From Pseudomonadales bacterium (lineage in GTDB: Bacteria > Pseudomonadota > Gammaproteobacteria > Pseudomonadales > UBA5518): DNA of 42,977 bases. Location: positions 1 through 42,977 of the forward strand of contig JAJVIG010000056.1 in the NCBI GenBank assembly GCA_022072145.1. The letters run 5' to 3'. The notes beneath the pieces were generated by a model. It saw only the letters and a list, made by a program, of their open reading frames with translations. It was not told the DNA's origin and searched no databases. Of this stretch, positions 8,681 to 18,613 are shown piece by piece (within the stretch, counting starts at the first letter, position 1; every line of letters starts with the position of its first letter). Position numbers and translations under genes: made by a program.

Positions 8681-9907
8681 GTGCGCGTGTACCTGGTCGG
8701 CGGCGCGGTCCGCGACTCCCTGCTCGGCCTTCCGGTCGGCGAACGCGACTGGGTGGTCGTCGGCGCGACCGCGGAGCAGATGCTCGCGCGCGGCTACCGC
8801 CGCGTCGGCCGCGATTTTCCGGTGTTCCTGCATCCGCAGACCGCCGAGGAATACGCACTGGCGCGCCGCGAACGCAAGAGCGGCCACGGCTACCGCGGTT
8901 TCAGCGTCGAGACCGACGGTTCGGTGTCGCTCGAGGAGGACCTGGCGCGGCGCGACCTCAGCATCAATGCGATGGCGATGGACGCCGACGGCCACCTGAT
9001 CGATCCGTGGGGCGGCGAGCGCGACCTGCGCGCACGCGTGCTGCGCCACGTGTCGGCGGCGTTCACCGAAGACCCGCTGCGCGTGCTGCGCGTGGCGCGC
9101 TTCATGGCGCGCTTCGCACCGCTCGGTTTCAGCGTGCATCCACAGACGCTGGCGCTGATGCGCGAGATCGTGGCCAGCGGCGAACTGGGGCACCTGGTCG
9201 CCGAGCGCGTGTGGGCCGAGACGCGGCGCGCGCTGGCCGAGGCCGCACCGCAGGAATTCGTGCGTACGCTGCGCGCCTGCGGAGCGCTCGCCGCGGTGCT
9301 GCCCGAGGTGGACGCGCTGTTCGGCGTGCCGCAACCGGCGGTTCATCACCCCGAGATCGACACCGGCGAGCACGTGCTGCTCGCGCTGCGAATGGCCGCG
9401 CAGCGCGCGCTGTCCACGCCCGCGCGTTTCGCGGTGCTGGTGCACGATCTCGGCAAGGCGCTGACGCCGCGCGCGGGTTGGCCTTCACACACGGGGCACG
9501 AGCAGCTGGGGGCGCAGGCGGTACGCGCGCTGTGCGCGCGGCTGCGCGTTCCGTCCGCGTGGCGCGAGCTGGCGGTGCTGGTGTGCCTGCACCATACGCG
9601 TTGCCACCGTGCCGCGGAGATGCGCGCGGCGACGCTGCTCACGCTGCTCGAAGACCTGGATGCGCTGCGCCAGGGGGAACGCTTCGAGGACTTCCTGGCA
9701 GCCTGCGATGCCGATGCGCGGGGCCGTGGCGGCCGCGAGGACTGCGCGTACCCGGGCCCGGAGCGGCTGCGCCGAGCGCGCGCGGCGGCGCTCACGATCG
9801 ATGCGGCGGCGTCGCTGGCGCGCGGCCTGCGCGGCGAGCAGATCGCGCGCGACCTGCACGAGCGGCGCTGCCACGCGATCGCCGCGGCGCTGGCCGACAC
9901 CGCCTGA
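8681..9907 (+). CDS. cca: CCA-adding tRNA nucleotidyltransferase with HD domain
   Basis: A 408-aa class II CCA-adding enzyme, which builds or repairs the 3' CCA of tRNAs from CTP and ATP without a template. The head domain begins YLVGGAVRDSLLG, with the catalytic carboxylates in GERDWVVVGAT, then RERKSGHGY, RRDLSINAMA and the ERVWAE-type body region. A C-terminal HD phosphohydrolase domain is indicated by VLVHDLGKALTP and VCLHHTRCH, as in the E. coli-type bifunctional enzyme. I start it at GTG 8681 because homologues begin with the (M)xxYLVGGAVRD segment; a frame extension to 8636 would add an unrelated 15 residues. It converges on folB across a short tandem repeat. Confidence 0.94.
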   Translation: MRVYLVGGAVRDSLLGLPVGERDWVVVGATAEQMLARGYRRVGRDFPVFLHPQTAEEYALARRERKSGHGYRGFSVETDGSVSLEEDLARRDLSINAMAMDADGHLIDPWGGERDLRARVLRHVSAAFTEDPLRVLRVARFMARFAPLGFSVHPQTLALMREIVASGELGHLVAERVWAETRRALAEAAPQEFVRTLRACGALAAVLPEVDALFGVPQPAVHHPEIDTGEHVLLALRMAAQRALSTPARFAVLVHDLGKALTPRAGWPSHTGHEQLGAQAVRALCARLRVPSAWRELAVLVCLHHTRCHRAAEMRAATLLTLLEDLDALRQGERFEDFLAACDADARGRGGREDCAYPGPERLRRARAAALTIDAAASLARGLRGEQIARDLHERRCHAIAAALADTA

Positions 9908-9950
9908 GACGCGCGCATCACACCTCCGCCTGCCTGCCGGCCCGCCTGCC

Positions 9951-10006
9951 AGTCGGCAAGTCGGCAAGTCGGCCAGTCGGCAAGTCGGCAAGTCGGCAAG
10001 TCGCCG
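9951..10006. repeat. 8-bp tandem repeat, seven copies
   Basis: Seven contiguous copies of AGTCGGCA (third copy ends in C, last copy is AGTCGCCG) fill most of the gap between the convergent cca and folB genes. The array is non-coding and its copy number could vary by slippage. Confidence 0.95.
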
Positions 10007-10009
10007 ACG

Positions 10010-10384
10010 CTAGCCGGTGGTCGACGCCGGCCGGGTGCCGCGCTCGATGATCACGCCGACGTCGCGCGCCGCCGGTACCGCACCGGGCTTGCCGATCTTC
10101 ACCCGCAGCCACGGCAGGCCGTACTCGGCCCGCAGCGCCTGCGCAATCCGCTCGGCCAGGGTCTCCACGAGTCCGCACGCTTGCCCGGCGACCAACAGGT
10201 TCACGCGCTCGGCCACGTGCTGGTAGTCCAGCGCGCCGGCGATCGCGTCGCCGGCTGCCGCGCGCGCCGTGTCCCAGGCCATCTCGAGATCGATCACGAG
10301 TTCCTGGCGCACGTGCCGCTCCCAGGCGTGGATCCCGATCACCGCCTCGACGCGCAGTCCGTGGATGTAGACGATGTCGCACAT
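10010..10384 (-). CDS. folB: Dihydroneopterin aldolase FolB
   Basis: A 124-aa enzyme of folate biosynthesis that converts 7,8-dihydroneopterin to 6-hydroxymethyl-dihydropterin and glycolaldehyde. The family start is seen as MCDIVYIHGLRVEAVIGIHA with the substrate-binding Glu just after (HAWERHVRQ), a YQHVAERV segment, LVETLAERIA, and the catalytic-lysine strand LRVKIGKPGAV. Length is normal. A good ribosome-binding site (GGAGGTGA) precedes the ATG. Its 3' end abuts the 8-bp tandem repeat; upstream, only 15 bases separate it from the end of tsaD, so the two minus-strand genes may be co-transcribed. Confidence 0.93.
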   Translation of the reverse strand: MCDIVYIHGLRVEAVIGIHAWERHVRQELVIDLEMAWDTARAAAGDAIAGALDYQHVAERVNLLVAGQACGLVETLAERIAQALRAEYGLPWLRVKIGKPGAVPAARDVGVIIERGTRPASTTG

Positions 10385-10399
10385 CGCAATTCACCTCCC

Positions 10400-11431
10400 T
10401 CAGGGTACCGGCGCGAGCGTGTCCATCGGCCAGCGCGCCAGCGCGCGGACCGCGAGGTCGTCGTGCTCGCCCGCGAGCAGCCGCTGGCAGCCGGCGTAGG
10501 CGATCATCGCGCCGTTGTCGGTGCAGAACTCCGCGCGCGGATAGAACACCTCCCAGTCGTGCGCTGCCGCCTCGGCGTGCAGCCGCTCGCGCAGCTCGCG
10601 GTTGGCGCTCACGCCGCCGGCGAGCACGAGCTGGCATAGCCCCGTCGACTCGAGTGCGCGCCGGCACTTGATCACGAGGGTGTCGACCACCGCCTGCTGG
10701 AACGAGGCAGCGAGGTCCGCGCGATCGCCGGGTGCCAGCCCGTCCGGCCCGGACTGCAGCTCGCGCAGCACGGTCCCGACCGCGGTCTTGAGTCCGCTGA
10801 AGCTGAAGTCGAGCCCGGCGCGCGTGGTCATCGGCCGCGGCAGGGCGAAGCGCACGGGCGAGCCACCGGTAGCCAGCTCGGCCAGCCGCGGACCGCCCGG
10901 ATAGTCGAGCCCGAGCATCTTCGCGACCTTGTCGAAGGCCTCGCCGGCCGCGTCGTCGAGCGACTCGCCGAGGATCCGGTAACACCCGATCCGCTCGACC
11001 AGCACCAGTTGCGTGTGGCCGCCGGAGACCAGCAGCGCGACGAACGGGAACTCCGGCCGCCGTTCCTCGAGCATCGGTGCGAGCAGGTGCGCCTCCATGT
11101 GGTGCACGCCGATCGCCGGCACGCTCCACGCGAACGCCAGCGAACGCGCGATGCACCCGCCCACCAGCAGCGCGCCGAGCAATCCGGGGCCGGCGGTGTA
11201 GGCGAGCGCGTCGATATGCCCGGGCTCGCAGGCGGCGGCGTGCAGCACGCGGCGCAGCAGCGGCAGCGTGCGCCGCACGTGATCGCGCGAGGCCAGTTCC
11301 GGCACCACGCCACCGTACTCGGCGTGCAGCGCGACCTGGCTGTGCAGCACGTGCGCGAGCAGCCCGCGGTCCGAGTCGTAGACCGCGAGGCCGGTTTCGT
11401 CGCAGGATGTTTCGATTCCCAGTACACGCAT
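10400..11431 (-). CDS. tsaD: tRNA N6-adenosine threonylcarbamoyltransferase TsaD
   Basis: A 343-aa ASKHA-fold enzyme that transfers the threonylcarbamoyl group from TC-AMP to A37 of ANN-decoding tRNAs, working with TsaB and TsaE. It begins [14 protein letters not shown], carries the metal-binding HHMEAH (two histidines of the active site), [20 protein letters not shown] and the C-terminal [12 protein letters not shown] and [10 protein letters not shown]. The ATG at 11431 is the family start; the longer frame to 11548 covers the rpsU promoter. It is divergent from rpsU, the common gammaproteobacterial layout. In several genomes tsaD and folB neighbour each other, as here. Confidence 0.96.
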   Translation of the reverse strand: MRVLGIETSCDETGLAVYDSDRGLLAHVLHSQVALHAEYGGVVPELASRDHVRRTLPLLRRVLHAAACEPGHIDALAYTAGPGLLGALLVGGCIARSLAFAWSVPAIGVHHMEAHLLAPMLEERRPEFPFVALLVSGGHTQLVLVERIGCYRILGESLDDAAGEAFDKVAKMLGLDYPGGPRLAELATGGSPVRFALPRPMTTRAGLDFSFSGLKTAVGTVLRELQSGPDGLAPGDRADLAASFQQAVVDTLVIKCRRALESTGLCQLVLAGGVSANRELRERLHAEAAAHDWEVFYPRAEFCTDNGAMIAYAGCQRLLAGEHDDLAVRALARWPMDTLAPVP

Positions 11432-11500
11432 GGCGACGATGATACCCGGCGCCGCCCCGCCGGCGCGTGCCTCCCGGCAATAATGCCCAGGCCCCGCGTT

Positions 11501-11529
11501 TTGCAATCTGCGGGGGATGCCTTTAGAAT
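11501..11529 (+). promoter_or_regulatory. Sigma-70 promoter for rpsU-yqeY-dnaG
   Basis: TTGCAA (11501-11506) and TAGAAT (11524-11529) are separated by exactly 17 bases, a near-consensus sigma-70 promoter about 75 bases before rpsU. It lies in the tsaD-rpsU divergent gap and is the best promoter match in the backbone part of the window. Confidence 0.75.
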
Positions 11530-11604
11530 TCGGCGCCCCGCACGCCACTTTGGGCCGGCTGCGGTGGCAGAACGAATTCCGAACAACCGTCCGGTAGGTA
11601 CCGA

Positions 11605-11820
11605 ATGCCGTCCATCAAGGTCAAAGACAACGAGCCGTTCGACGTGGCTCTGCGCCGTTTCAAGCGTTCCTGCGAAAAGGCCGGCGTGCTCGCCGAAGTG
11701 CGCCGCCGCGAGTTCTACGAGAAGCCCACCTGGGTCCGCAAGCGCAAGGCCGCCGCTGCCGTGAAGCGCCACCTGAAGAAGGTGAGCCGCGAGGCGCGCC
11801 GCCAGCAGCGCATGTACTGA
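11605..11820 (+). CDS. rpsU: 30S ribosomal protein bS21
   Basis: A 71-aa, very basic ribosomal protein. The sequence [19 protein letters not shown] and the tail [17 protein letters not shown] are diagnostic of bS21, which binds the platform of the small subunit and helps initiation on mRNAs with Shine-Dalgarno pairing. It heads the classic macromolecular-synthesis cluster (rpsU-dnaG-rpoD) that links translation, replication and transcription output. The strong promoter at 11501-11529 drives it, and a GC-rich hairpin just after its stop may tune read-through into yqeY and dnaG. Confidence 0.98.
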   Translation: MPSIKVKDNEPFDVALRRFKRSCEKAGVLAEVRRREFYEKPTWVRKRKAAAAVKRHLKKVSREARRQQRMY

Positions 11821-11844
11821 TCGCGCCCCGGTTCCGGGACGCGA
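11821..11844 (+). terminator. GC-rich hairpin after rpsU (possible attenuator)
   Basis: TCGCG and CCCGG pair with CCGGG and CGCGA around a tiny loop, with one C/A mismatch. There is no T-tract, so this is not a full intrinsic terminator; it could be an attenuator or RNA-processing site between rpsU and yqeY-dnaG. Confidence 0.35.
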
Positions 11845-11851
11845 GCGTCCG

Positions 11852-12304
11852 ATGAGCGAAGCCACGCTGAAAGCCCGCATCACCGAGGCGATGAAGGCCG
11901 CGATGCGGGCGCACGAGAAGGCACGCCTCGGCGCGATCCGCCTGATCCAGTCCGAGATCAAGCGCGTCGAGGTCGACGAACGCATCGAAGTCGACGACGC
12001 GCGCGTGCTCGTGATCCTCGACCGCATGCTCAAGCAGCGACGCGACTCGATCCAGCAATTCCGCGCCGCCGGTCGCGAAGATCTGGTCGAGATCGAAGCC
12101 GGGGAAGTCGCGGTGATCCAGGACTTCATGCCGCAGCCGCTGGACGCCCCCGAACTCGAGGCACTGATCGACGCGGCGGTACGCGAAAGCAGCGCGACCT
12201 CGATGAAGGACATGGGCCGCGTGATGGCGATCCTCAAGCCCAAGGTCCAGGGCCGCGCCGACATGGGGCTGGTCAGCCAGCGCATCAAGACCCGGCTCGG
12301 CTGA
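11852..12304 (+). CDS. GatB/YqeY-domain protein
   Basis: A 150-aa helical protein of the YqeY family, homologous to the C-terminal tRNA-interacting domain of GatB. The typical N-terminus (LKARITEAMKAAMRAHEKARL) and the segments IEAGEVAVIQDFMPQ and MKDMGRVMAILKPKVQGRAD are all present. Stand-alone members are common between rpsU and dnaG in gammaproteobacteria outside the enterics and are thought to act on tRNA or aminoacyl-tRNA, but the exact activity is not established. The gene sits 31 bases after rpsU and 76 bases before dnaG in the same direction, so it is probably part of the same transcription unit. Confidence 0.93.
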   Translation: MSEATLKARITEAMKAAMRAHEKARLGAIRLIQSEIKRVEVDERIEVDDARVLVILDRMLKQRRDSIQQFRAAGREDLVEIEAGEVAVIQDFMPQPLDAPELEALIDAAVRESSATSMKDMGRVMAILKPKVQGRADMGLVSQRIKTRLG

Positions 12305-12380
12305 ACCGCGCCGCCGGCGGGGCGCGCGATGCCGCGCCGGTTCGGCTACGATGGGCGCGCCCCACCCCGCGCGAGGGCCG

Positions 12381-14174
12381 ATGTCAGGAAGAATCCCCCA
12401 GCAATTCATCGACGAGCTGCTCGAACGGGTGGACATCGTCGACGTGATCGACACGCGCGTGAACCTGCGCAAGACGGGCAAGAACTATTCGGCGCTGTGC
12501 CCGTTCCACACCGAGAAGTCCCCCTCCTTCAGCGTCAATCCGGAACGCCAGTTCTACTACTGCTTCGGCTGCGGCGCGGGCGGCAACGCGATCGGCTTCC
12601 TGATGGAATACGAGCGGCTGGACTTCCCGGCCGCGGTCGAGAAGCTCGCCACGCTGGCCGGCGTCGAGGTGCCGCATGAAGGATCGGCGCCACGCGCCTC
12701 GCCCCGCCAGGCGGAACTCGCGGTGCGCATCGAGGCCGCCGCGAAGTGGTTCCGCACGCAGTTGACGTCACACCCCCACGCCGCGGAGGCCAGGCAGTAC
12801 CTGGCGGGGCGCGGCGTCAGCGAGGGCACGCTGGAACGCTTCGGCATCGGCTTCGCACCACCCGGCTGGGAGAACCTGCTCGGCGCGCTCGGCGCCACGG
12901 AAGCCGACCGCAAACTGCTGCTCGACGCCGGGCTGCTGGTGACCCGCGACGACGGCAGCCCGTACGACCGCTTCCGCCACCGCATCATGTTCCCCATCCG
13001 CGACAACCGCGGACGCACCGTGGCGTTCGGCGGGCGCGTGCTCGGCGACGACAAGCCGAAGTACCTGAACTCGCCGGAAACCGCGCTGTTCCACAAGGGC
13101 CAGGAGCTCTACGGGCTGTTCGAGGCGCGCCAGGCCGTGCGCCAGCTCGACAGCGTGCTGGTCGTCGAGGGCTACATGGACGTGGTGATGCTAGCGCAGC
13201 ACGGCGTCGACAACGCCACCGGCACGCTGGGCACCGCACTGACGCCGACCCACCTGCAGCGGCTCTACCGCTACACCCCGCGCGTGGTGTTCTGCTTCGA
13301 CGGCGATGACGCTGGACGCCGGGCGGCGGCGCGCGCGCTCGACATCGCGCTGGCGTTCATGCACGACGGCCGGCAGGCGGCCTTCCTGTTCCTGCCCGAG
13401 GGCGAGGATCCGGACAGCCTCGTGCGCCGTATCGGCGGTGACGCATTCCGCGCACTGGTGACCGGAGCGATACCGTTGTCGGAATACCTGTTCGAACACC
13501 ATTCCCGCGGCATCGACCTCGAGACGATGGACGGGCGCGCGGCACTCAGCAAGGCGCTGCTGCCGGCGATCGAGCGCATCCCCGGCGCGGTGTTCCGCGA
13601 ACTGCTGCGCAACGCGCTGGCCGCGCGCATCGGCGTCTCGAGCGCGCAGTTGCCGCGCGCCGCGGGCACAGCCAAGCCGCCTACCGGGACGAGCGACGAC
13701 GCACCGGTGCCGCAGCCCGCGCCGGCGCCACGGCGCCCGACACCGCCACAAGGCACCCGACGGGCGCCCGGATCGGTGCGCAACGCGATCCGGCTGCTGT
13801 TGCAGAACCCCACGCTGCTCGCCCAGGTCCCCGGCGACGAGCGCCTCGCCGGGCTCGACGAGCCGGAGCTGCCGCTGTTCCGCCAGGTCGTGGAGCGTCT
13901 GCGCGCCACGCCCCAGCCCAGCCTCGGCGTGCTGCTCGGCTACTGGTACGACACCCCCGAGGGCGAGTTGCTGGCGCGGCTCGCCGCCGAGAACCTTGTG
14001 CCGGGTGCCGATGTCGAACAGGAGTTCCGCGACCTGATGGGGCACCTGCTGCACCGCGCGACCCGCCAGGACGCCACCCAGGGGCGGCGCGAACTCGAGC
14101 GCATCCCCTTCGCCGAACTGAGTCCGGCGCAGAAGACGCAGTACCTGGAGCTGCTGAAGGCGACAAAGAAGTGA
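12381..14174 (+). CDS. dnaG: DNA primase DnaG
   Basis: A 597-aa replicative primase. The CHC2 zinc ribbon ligands are C40, H43, C61 and C64 (LCPFH; YYCFGCG), exactly as spaced in E. coli. The TOPRIM catalytic core follows, with VVEGYMDVV (catalytic Glu) and FDGDDAGRRAA (metal-binding Asp pair). A Pro/Ala-rich linker (about residues 430-470) leads to the C-terminal DnaB-interacting helical domain ending LEQ-type sequence QYLELLKATKK. ATG at 12381 with GAGGG upstream is the family start; the frame itself continues to 12351. It synthesises RNA primers at the replication fork. Downstream, 143 bases separate it from rpoD. Confidence 0.97.
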   Translation: MSGRIPQQFIDELLERVDIVDVIDTRVNLRKTGKNYSALCPFHTEKSPSFSVNPERQFYYCFGCGAGGNAIGFLMEYERLDFPAAVEKLATLAGVEVPHEGSAPRASPRQAELAVRIEAAAKWFRTQLTSHPHAAEARQYLAGRGVSEGTLERFGIGFAPPGWENLLGALGATEADRKLLLDAGLLVTRDDGSPYDRFRHRIMFPIRDNRGRTVAFGGRVLGDDKPKYLNSPETALFHKGQELYGLFEARQAVRQLDSVLVVEGYMDVVMLAQHGVDNATGTLGTALTPTHLQRLYRYTPRVVFCFDGDDAGRRAAARALDIALAFMHDGRQAAFLFLPEGEDPDSLVRRIGGDAFRALVTGAIPLSEYLFEHHSRGIDLETMDGRAALSKALLPAIERIPGAVFRELLRNALAARIGVSSAQLPRAAGTAKPPTGTSDDAPVPQPAPAPRRPTPPQGTRRAPGSVRNAIRLLLQNPTLLAQVPGDERLAGLDEPELPLFRQVVERLRATPQPSLGVLLGYWYDTPEGELLARLAAENLVPGADVEQEFRDLMGHLLHRATRQDATQGRRELERIPFAELSPAQKTQYLELLKATKK

Positions 14175-14264
14175 GTCTGCACTACCCTTCGGGGGGGTCG
14201 CAGAGCGGGGAAATCGGTTGCCGGGCACGCAATTTTTGCGTAGAGCCGGGCATGGGTTGTTCAC

Positions 14265-14270
14265 TATAAT
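14265..14270 (+). promoter_or_regulatory. Candidate -10 box for rpoD
   Basis: A perfect TATAAT lies 48 bases before the rpoD ATG in the dnaG-rpoD gap. No convincing -35 hexamer sits 16-18 bases upstream (the nearest TTG-type hexamer is too far away), so strength is uncertain. Confidence 0.45.
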
Positions 14271-14317
14271 GGGCGGCTATCTCCCTCCGCGCCCCTGATA
14301 CTCTTGCAGGATCTCGA

Positions 14318-16183
<1,866 letters not shown>

Positions 16184-16244
16184 AGCGCGGCGCGTTCCGC
16201 GCACCCCGCCGGCCGCGCCACACGCGCGGCACGGCGCCGGCTAC

Positions 16245-16321
16245 GGGCCCATAGCTCAGTTGGTCAGAGCGTCCGACTCATAATCGGCAGGTCGCAGGTT
16301 CAAGTCCTGCTGGGCCCACCA
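16245..16321 (+). tRNA. tRNA-Ile2 (CAT anticodon, lysidine-modified), island integration site
   Basis: A 77-base tRNA with a 7-bp acceptor stem (GGGCCCA with TGGGCCC), D-arm AGCTC...GAGC, anticodon loop CTCATAA, T-arm GCAGG TTCAAGT CCTGC and an encoded CCA. The CAT anticodon with this loop and its rpoD-linked position match the minor isoleucine tRNA (E. coli ileX-like), whose C34 is changed to lysidine by TilS to read AUA. An initiator or elongator Met tRNA is less likely. The 3' 48 bases (16274-16321) are the attL repeat of the adjacent island, so the gene stays intact after integration. The first anticodon-stem pair (T-C) is a mismatch. Confidence 0.9.
16274..16321 (+). repeat. attL: tRNA 3'-end repeat
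   Basis: The 48 bases from CGACTCATAATC to the encoded CCA recur at 42000-42047 (one change, A to T in the variable loop) and at 42288-42335 (three changes). Similarity to the third copy continues past the CCA for about 30 bases (CTATAAAAATCC shared). Confidence 0.9.
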
Positions 16322-16410
16322 TCTTCCTATAAAAATCCTATGGTTATGGCTATCGAGAGCGTCCGACTAGGGGTGCTCGGGGGCGCTTTTCGGCCGATTT
16401 GCGTAGGCCC

Positions 16411-16450
16411 GGAGTCGGGAGGTCTGGGTCGGAGTCGGGAGGTCTGGGCG
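16411..16450. repeat. 20-bp tandem duplication at the island's left end
   Basis: GGAGTCGGGAGGTCTGGG occurs twice with a 20-base period in the non-coding stretch between the tRNA and the DUF5131 gene. It could be an arm-type recombinase site or simple slippage. The rest of 16322-16484 holds nothing recognisable. Confidence 0.7.
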
Positions 16451-16484
16451 GGTTTCAGCGCCCAATCCGACATGCCCGTCTACG

Positions 16485-17216
16485 TTATACGGAAACGACC
16501 GGAATCCGATTCCAGGTCATGCCATCTAGCACCCGACCGTTTGCCCTCTTGGACCGCTTTATGCCATCTGGTCCCCACGCGCCCCATTGTTTGAAGAAGA
16601 AGTCTACGCCGGCATCATTACATTGATCGCGAAGCTTGATAACCCAATGCTCAGCCATCGGCCGTGCCCTGACACCAGATTCACCTCCGACTATCACCCA
16701 ACTGACCCCCTTTAGCGCCAATCTGCCAAGATCCTCAAGTAAGGGCTCAATGGAGAGGAAGCGCGTCTTCGCCCTTATTGCACGCAGATCGGGAATACGT
16801 GGCTTACCATATTTTCGATCTTCAACAGACACACCGAGCCAAGCATTGTCGGGCACCGAGCGGCCTGAAAAGTACACTCGCATTCTGTCGCTACGCTTCG
16901 TGAGAATTTGATATGTATGCCTTGGGGTTGCTTCAATAACGGACATGACGCGATCCACATAATTAAAAGGTACGTCCTCCTGAAAGAGATCACTCATTGA
17001 ATTTACAAAATACATCGTCGGCTTGCGACGATGCACAGGCTGATCAAGCCGTTGAGGCATCAAACTCACACCGAAGCCATTTTCGTACCCTGGAACGCCC
17101 ATGGCCTGTAAGCGAGATGCCATCGTTTCTGCATAGCAGTTTTTACATCCAGGCGAAACCTTTACGCACCCGGTAACCGGATTCCACGTCTGTTCCGTCC
17201 ATTCAATTTTGCTCAT
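16485..17216 (-). CDS. DUF5131 (phage Gp37/Gp68-like) three-Cys radical-SAM-like protein
   Basis: A 243-aa protein whose N-terminus IEWTEQTWNPVTGC and cysteine cluster C17-x6-C24-x2-C27-Y (CVKVSPGCKNCY) are the hallmark of the DUF5131/Gp37 family. It continues with FVNSMSDLFQEDVP, YQILTKRSDRM, LGVSVEDRKY, SIEPLLEDLG and VGGESGVRARPM, all typical family blocks. The three cysteines suggest an Fe-S cluster and a radical-SAM-like fold; the substrate is unknown. Members are regularly paired with TcmP, encoded just upstream (stop at 17221, start at 17216). I start at ATG 17216 because homologues begin MSKIEWT; the frame runs up to 17276. It is the last gene of the minus-strand defence block and lies 160 bases from the tRNA. 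Confidence 0.85.
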   Translation of the reverse strand: MSKIEWTEQTWNPVTGCVKVSPGCKNCYAETMASRLQAMGVPGYENGFGVSLMPQRLDQPVHRRKPTMYFVNSMSDLFQEDVPFNYVDRVMSVIEATPRHTYQILTKRSDRMRVYFSGRSVPDNAWLGVSVEDRKYGKPRIPDLRAIRAKTRFLSIEPLLEDLGRLALKGVSWVIVGGESGVRARPMAEHWVIKLRDQCNDAGVDFFFKQWGAWGPDGIKRSKRANGRVLDGMTWNRIPVVSV

Positions 17217-17220
17217 ACAG

Positions 17221-18345
17221 CTAAGCACTCTTCCAAGAAAATATTCTTGTCGGGACATTTGACCGAAATGTGTCAAAAGTTATTTTGAAGCTTCCTTTTC
17301 GGGCCGGGGCTCCTTTCTCAATATCGTATACATCAATGAGCCCTTCTTTCTCCCAACTCTTCAATAGCTTATTAACGTGCTTAGGCAAAAACCCAAGCTG
17401 CAAAATGAAAAAATAAATCTGTGAATTGTTTAGCCTTTCCTTCTTCAATCTTGCCTCTATAACTTCGGCGAGCTCGCCTCGTCTGTCGATCTCTAAAAAG
17501 AAATCCGCCTGTGTTGACCCTGTAAACTCAGTTCCGCACTGCTGATCCAGATCCCACTTCACTTCAAGTATCTTTTGCAGACCATAGATACTGCGAGTAA
17601 CAAAAAACATCCCGTAATAATGTCCGCTGTGATTTTTGATTGCATATGACGTCGCATACGTTTTGTCATTGAATTTCAAGGCCTTTTCTAACGCCCTGAT
17701 GAACTCCTTTTCGCTACCAATTGAACTAACATCCAAACAAAACTGATCAACAAACTGCTTTAGCGGCCGATACGAAGCCTCTACCTCTTCGTTCACGGTT
17801 TTGCTCTTGAAGCGATACATCTGTTCGATTGGCAGGAAAAGAATGAGTTCCGTTCTACCAGTTTCTAAAAGCGCTTCTAACGAACCCTTGTCGATCGCCT
17901 TATATCCATAAGGATCAATGAAAATCAGGTTTCTGACCGACTTGCTTTGACGGGAAAACACGGACGGCAATTCAGCGAGAAAATCAGTGGCCTCATTTTC
18001 TGACAAATAAATAGTGCAATTGCCTTCATCTGAGGATCTTTTCGAAAGGGAGGAACTCAGCCGCGCGACTTTAGTTGGGTTTTTATCATTTAAATGCAGA
18101 TGAATCGGCTTGCCGGAACCGCTATTCTCTAATGCGTGCCGAATCGCATCGGTTGCACGAATGGCGCTGCCTGCATTCCCATCCGCATAAACACCCGCAC
18201 CGCAAAAGATGTCAAATACGTTTATCTGCTCTACCGGGGCTGCTTGCAGCAAAATTGCCAAGTAACGCTCCAAATACTTCGAGTAAAACTGCAATTTTGC
18301 TTCTGTATGCGGCAGGACCGAGTCAGCAGTTTCCATTTTCGGCAT
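17221..18345 (-). CDS. tcmP: Three-Cys-motif partner protein TcmP (methyltransferase-like)
   Basis: A 374-aa protein of the TcmP family, named for its pairing with the three-Cys DUF5131 protein encoded immediately downstream. The N-terminal half looks like a Rossmann methyltransferase: KLQFYSKYLERYL, then a motif-I-like NVFDIFCGAGVYADG (about 44-58) and a motif-IV-like FIDPYGYKAI near residue 150. The C-terminal part resembles a winged-helix region (LPKHVNKLLKSWEKEGLIDVYD). The target is unknown; nucleic acid or a small molecule are both possible. ATG at 18345 has GGAG 7 bases upstream, better than the in-frame upstream codons. Base composition is notably A/T-richer than the hsd genes, suggesting separate acquisition. 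Confidence 0.82.
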   Translation of the reverse strand: MPKMETADSVLPHTEAKLQFYSKYLERYLAILLQAAPVEQINVFDIFCGAGVYADGNAGSAIRATDAIRHALENSGSGKPIHLHLNDKNPTKVARLSSSLSKRSSDEGNCTIYLSENEATDFLAELPSVFSRQSKSVRNLIFIDPYGYKAIDKGSLEALLETGRTELILFLPIEQMYRFKSKTVNEEVEASYRPLKQFVDQFCLDVSSIGSEKEFIRALEKALKFNDKTYATSYAIKNHSGHYYGMFFVTRSIYGLQKILEVKWDLDQQCGTEFTGSTQADFFLEIDRRGELAEVIEARLKKERLNNSQIYFFILQLGFLPKHVNKLLKSWEKEGLIDVYDIEKGAPARKGSFKITFDTFRSNVPTRIFSWKSA

Positions 18346-18613
18346 TACACGCTCCAAAATACTGTTCTTGGTACAGCACGCGTCCCTGATCGCTTTCTGA
18401 CCGGCAGAGCGCACACAGTTTGGCGCCCCACGACCAAGAACACTTTGGTTTAGACCAATTCACAATACTGACCTGCTGCGAGTGCCAGTTATCGAGACCT
18501 GCCGACACGCGACACCGGTCAGCCGCCAATTTCCATAGGTCGGGAGTCGGCTTGCATTTGTGAAATTGACACACTGGGCAACCGATCCGATCACGCCTAC
18601 CGCTGCAAACCAA
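18323..18613 (-). other. Small Cys-rich open frame between hsdM and tcmP (uncertain)
   Basis: The 251-base gap between hsdM and tcmP contains one open frame overlapping both neighbours slightly. Its translation has CPVCQFHKC and CALC clusters that resemble a zinc ribbon. The only upstream start choices are TTG or GTG with no clear ribosome-binding site, so it may be a chance frame or a degenerate gene. Nothing else is recognisable in the gap. Confidence 0.2.

Noticed and set aside
9951..10006. CRISPR array
   Set aside because: The repeats are 8 bases and directly adjacent without spacers, and no cas genes are present anywhere in the window.
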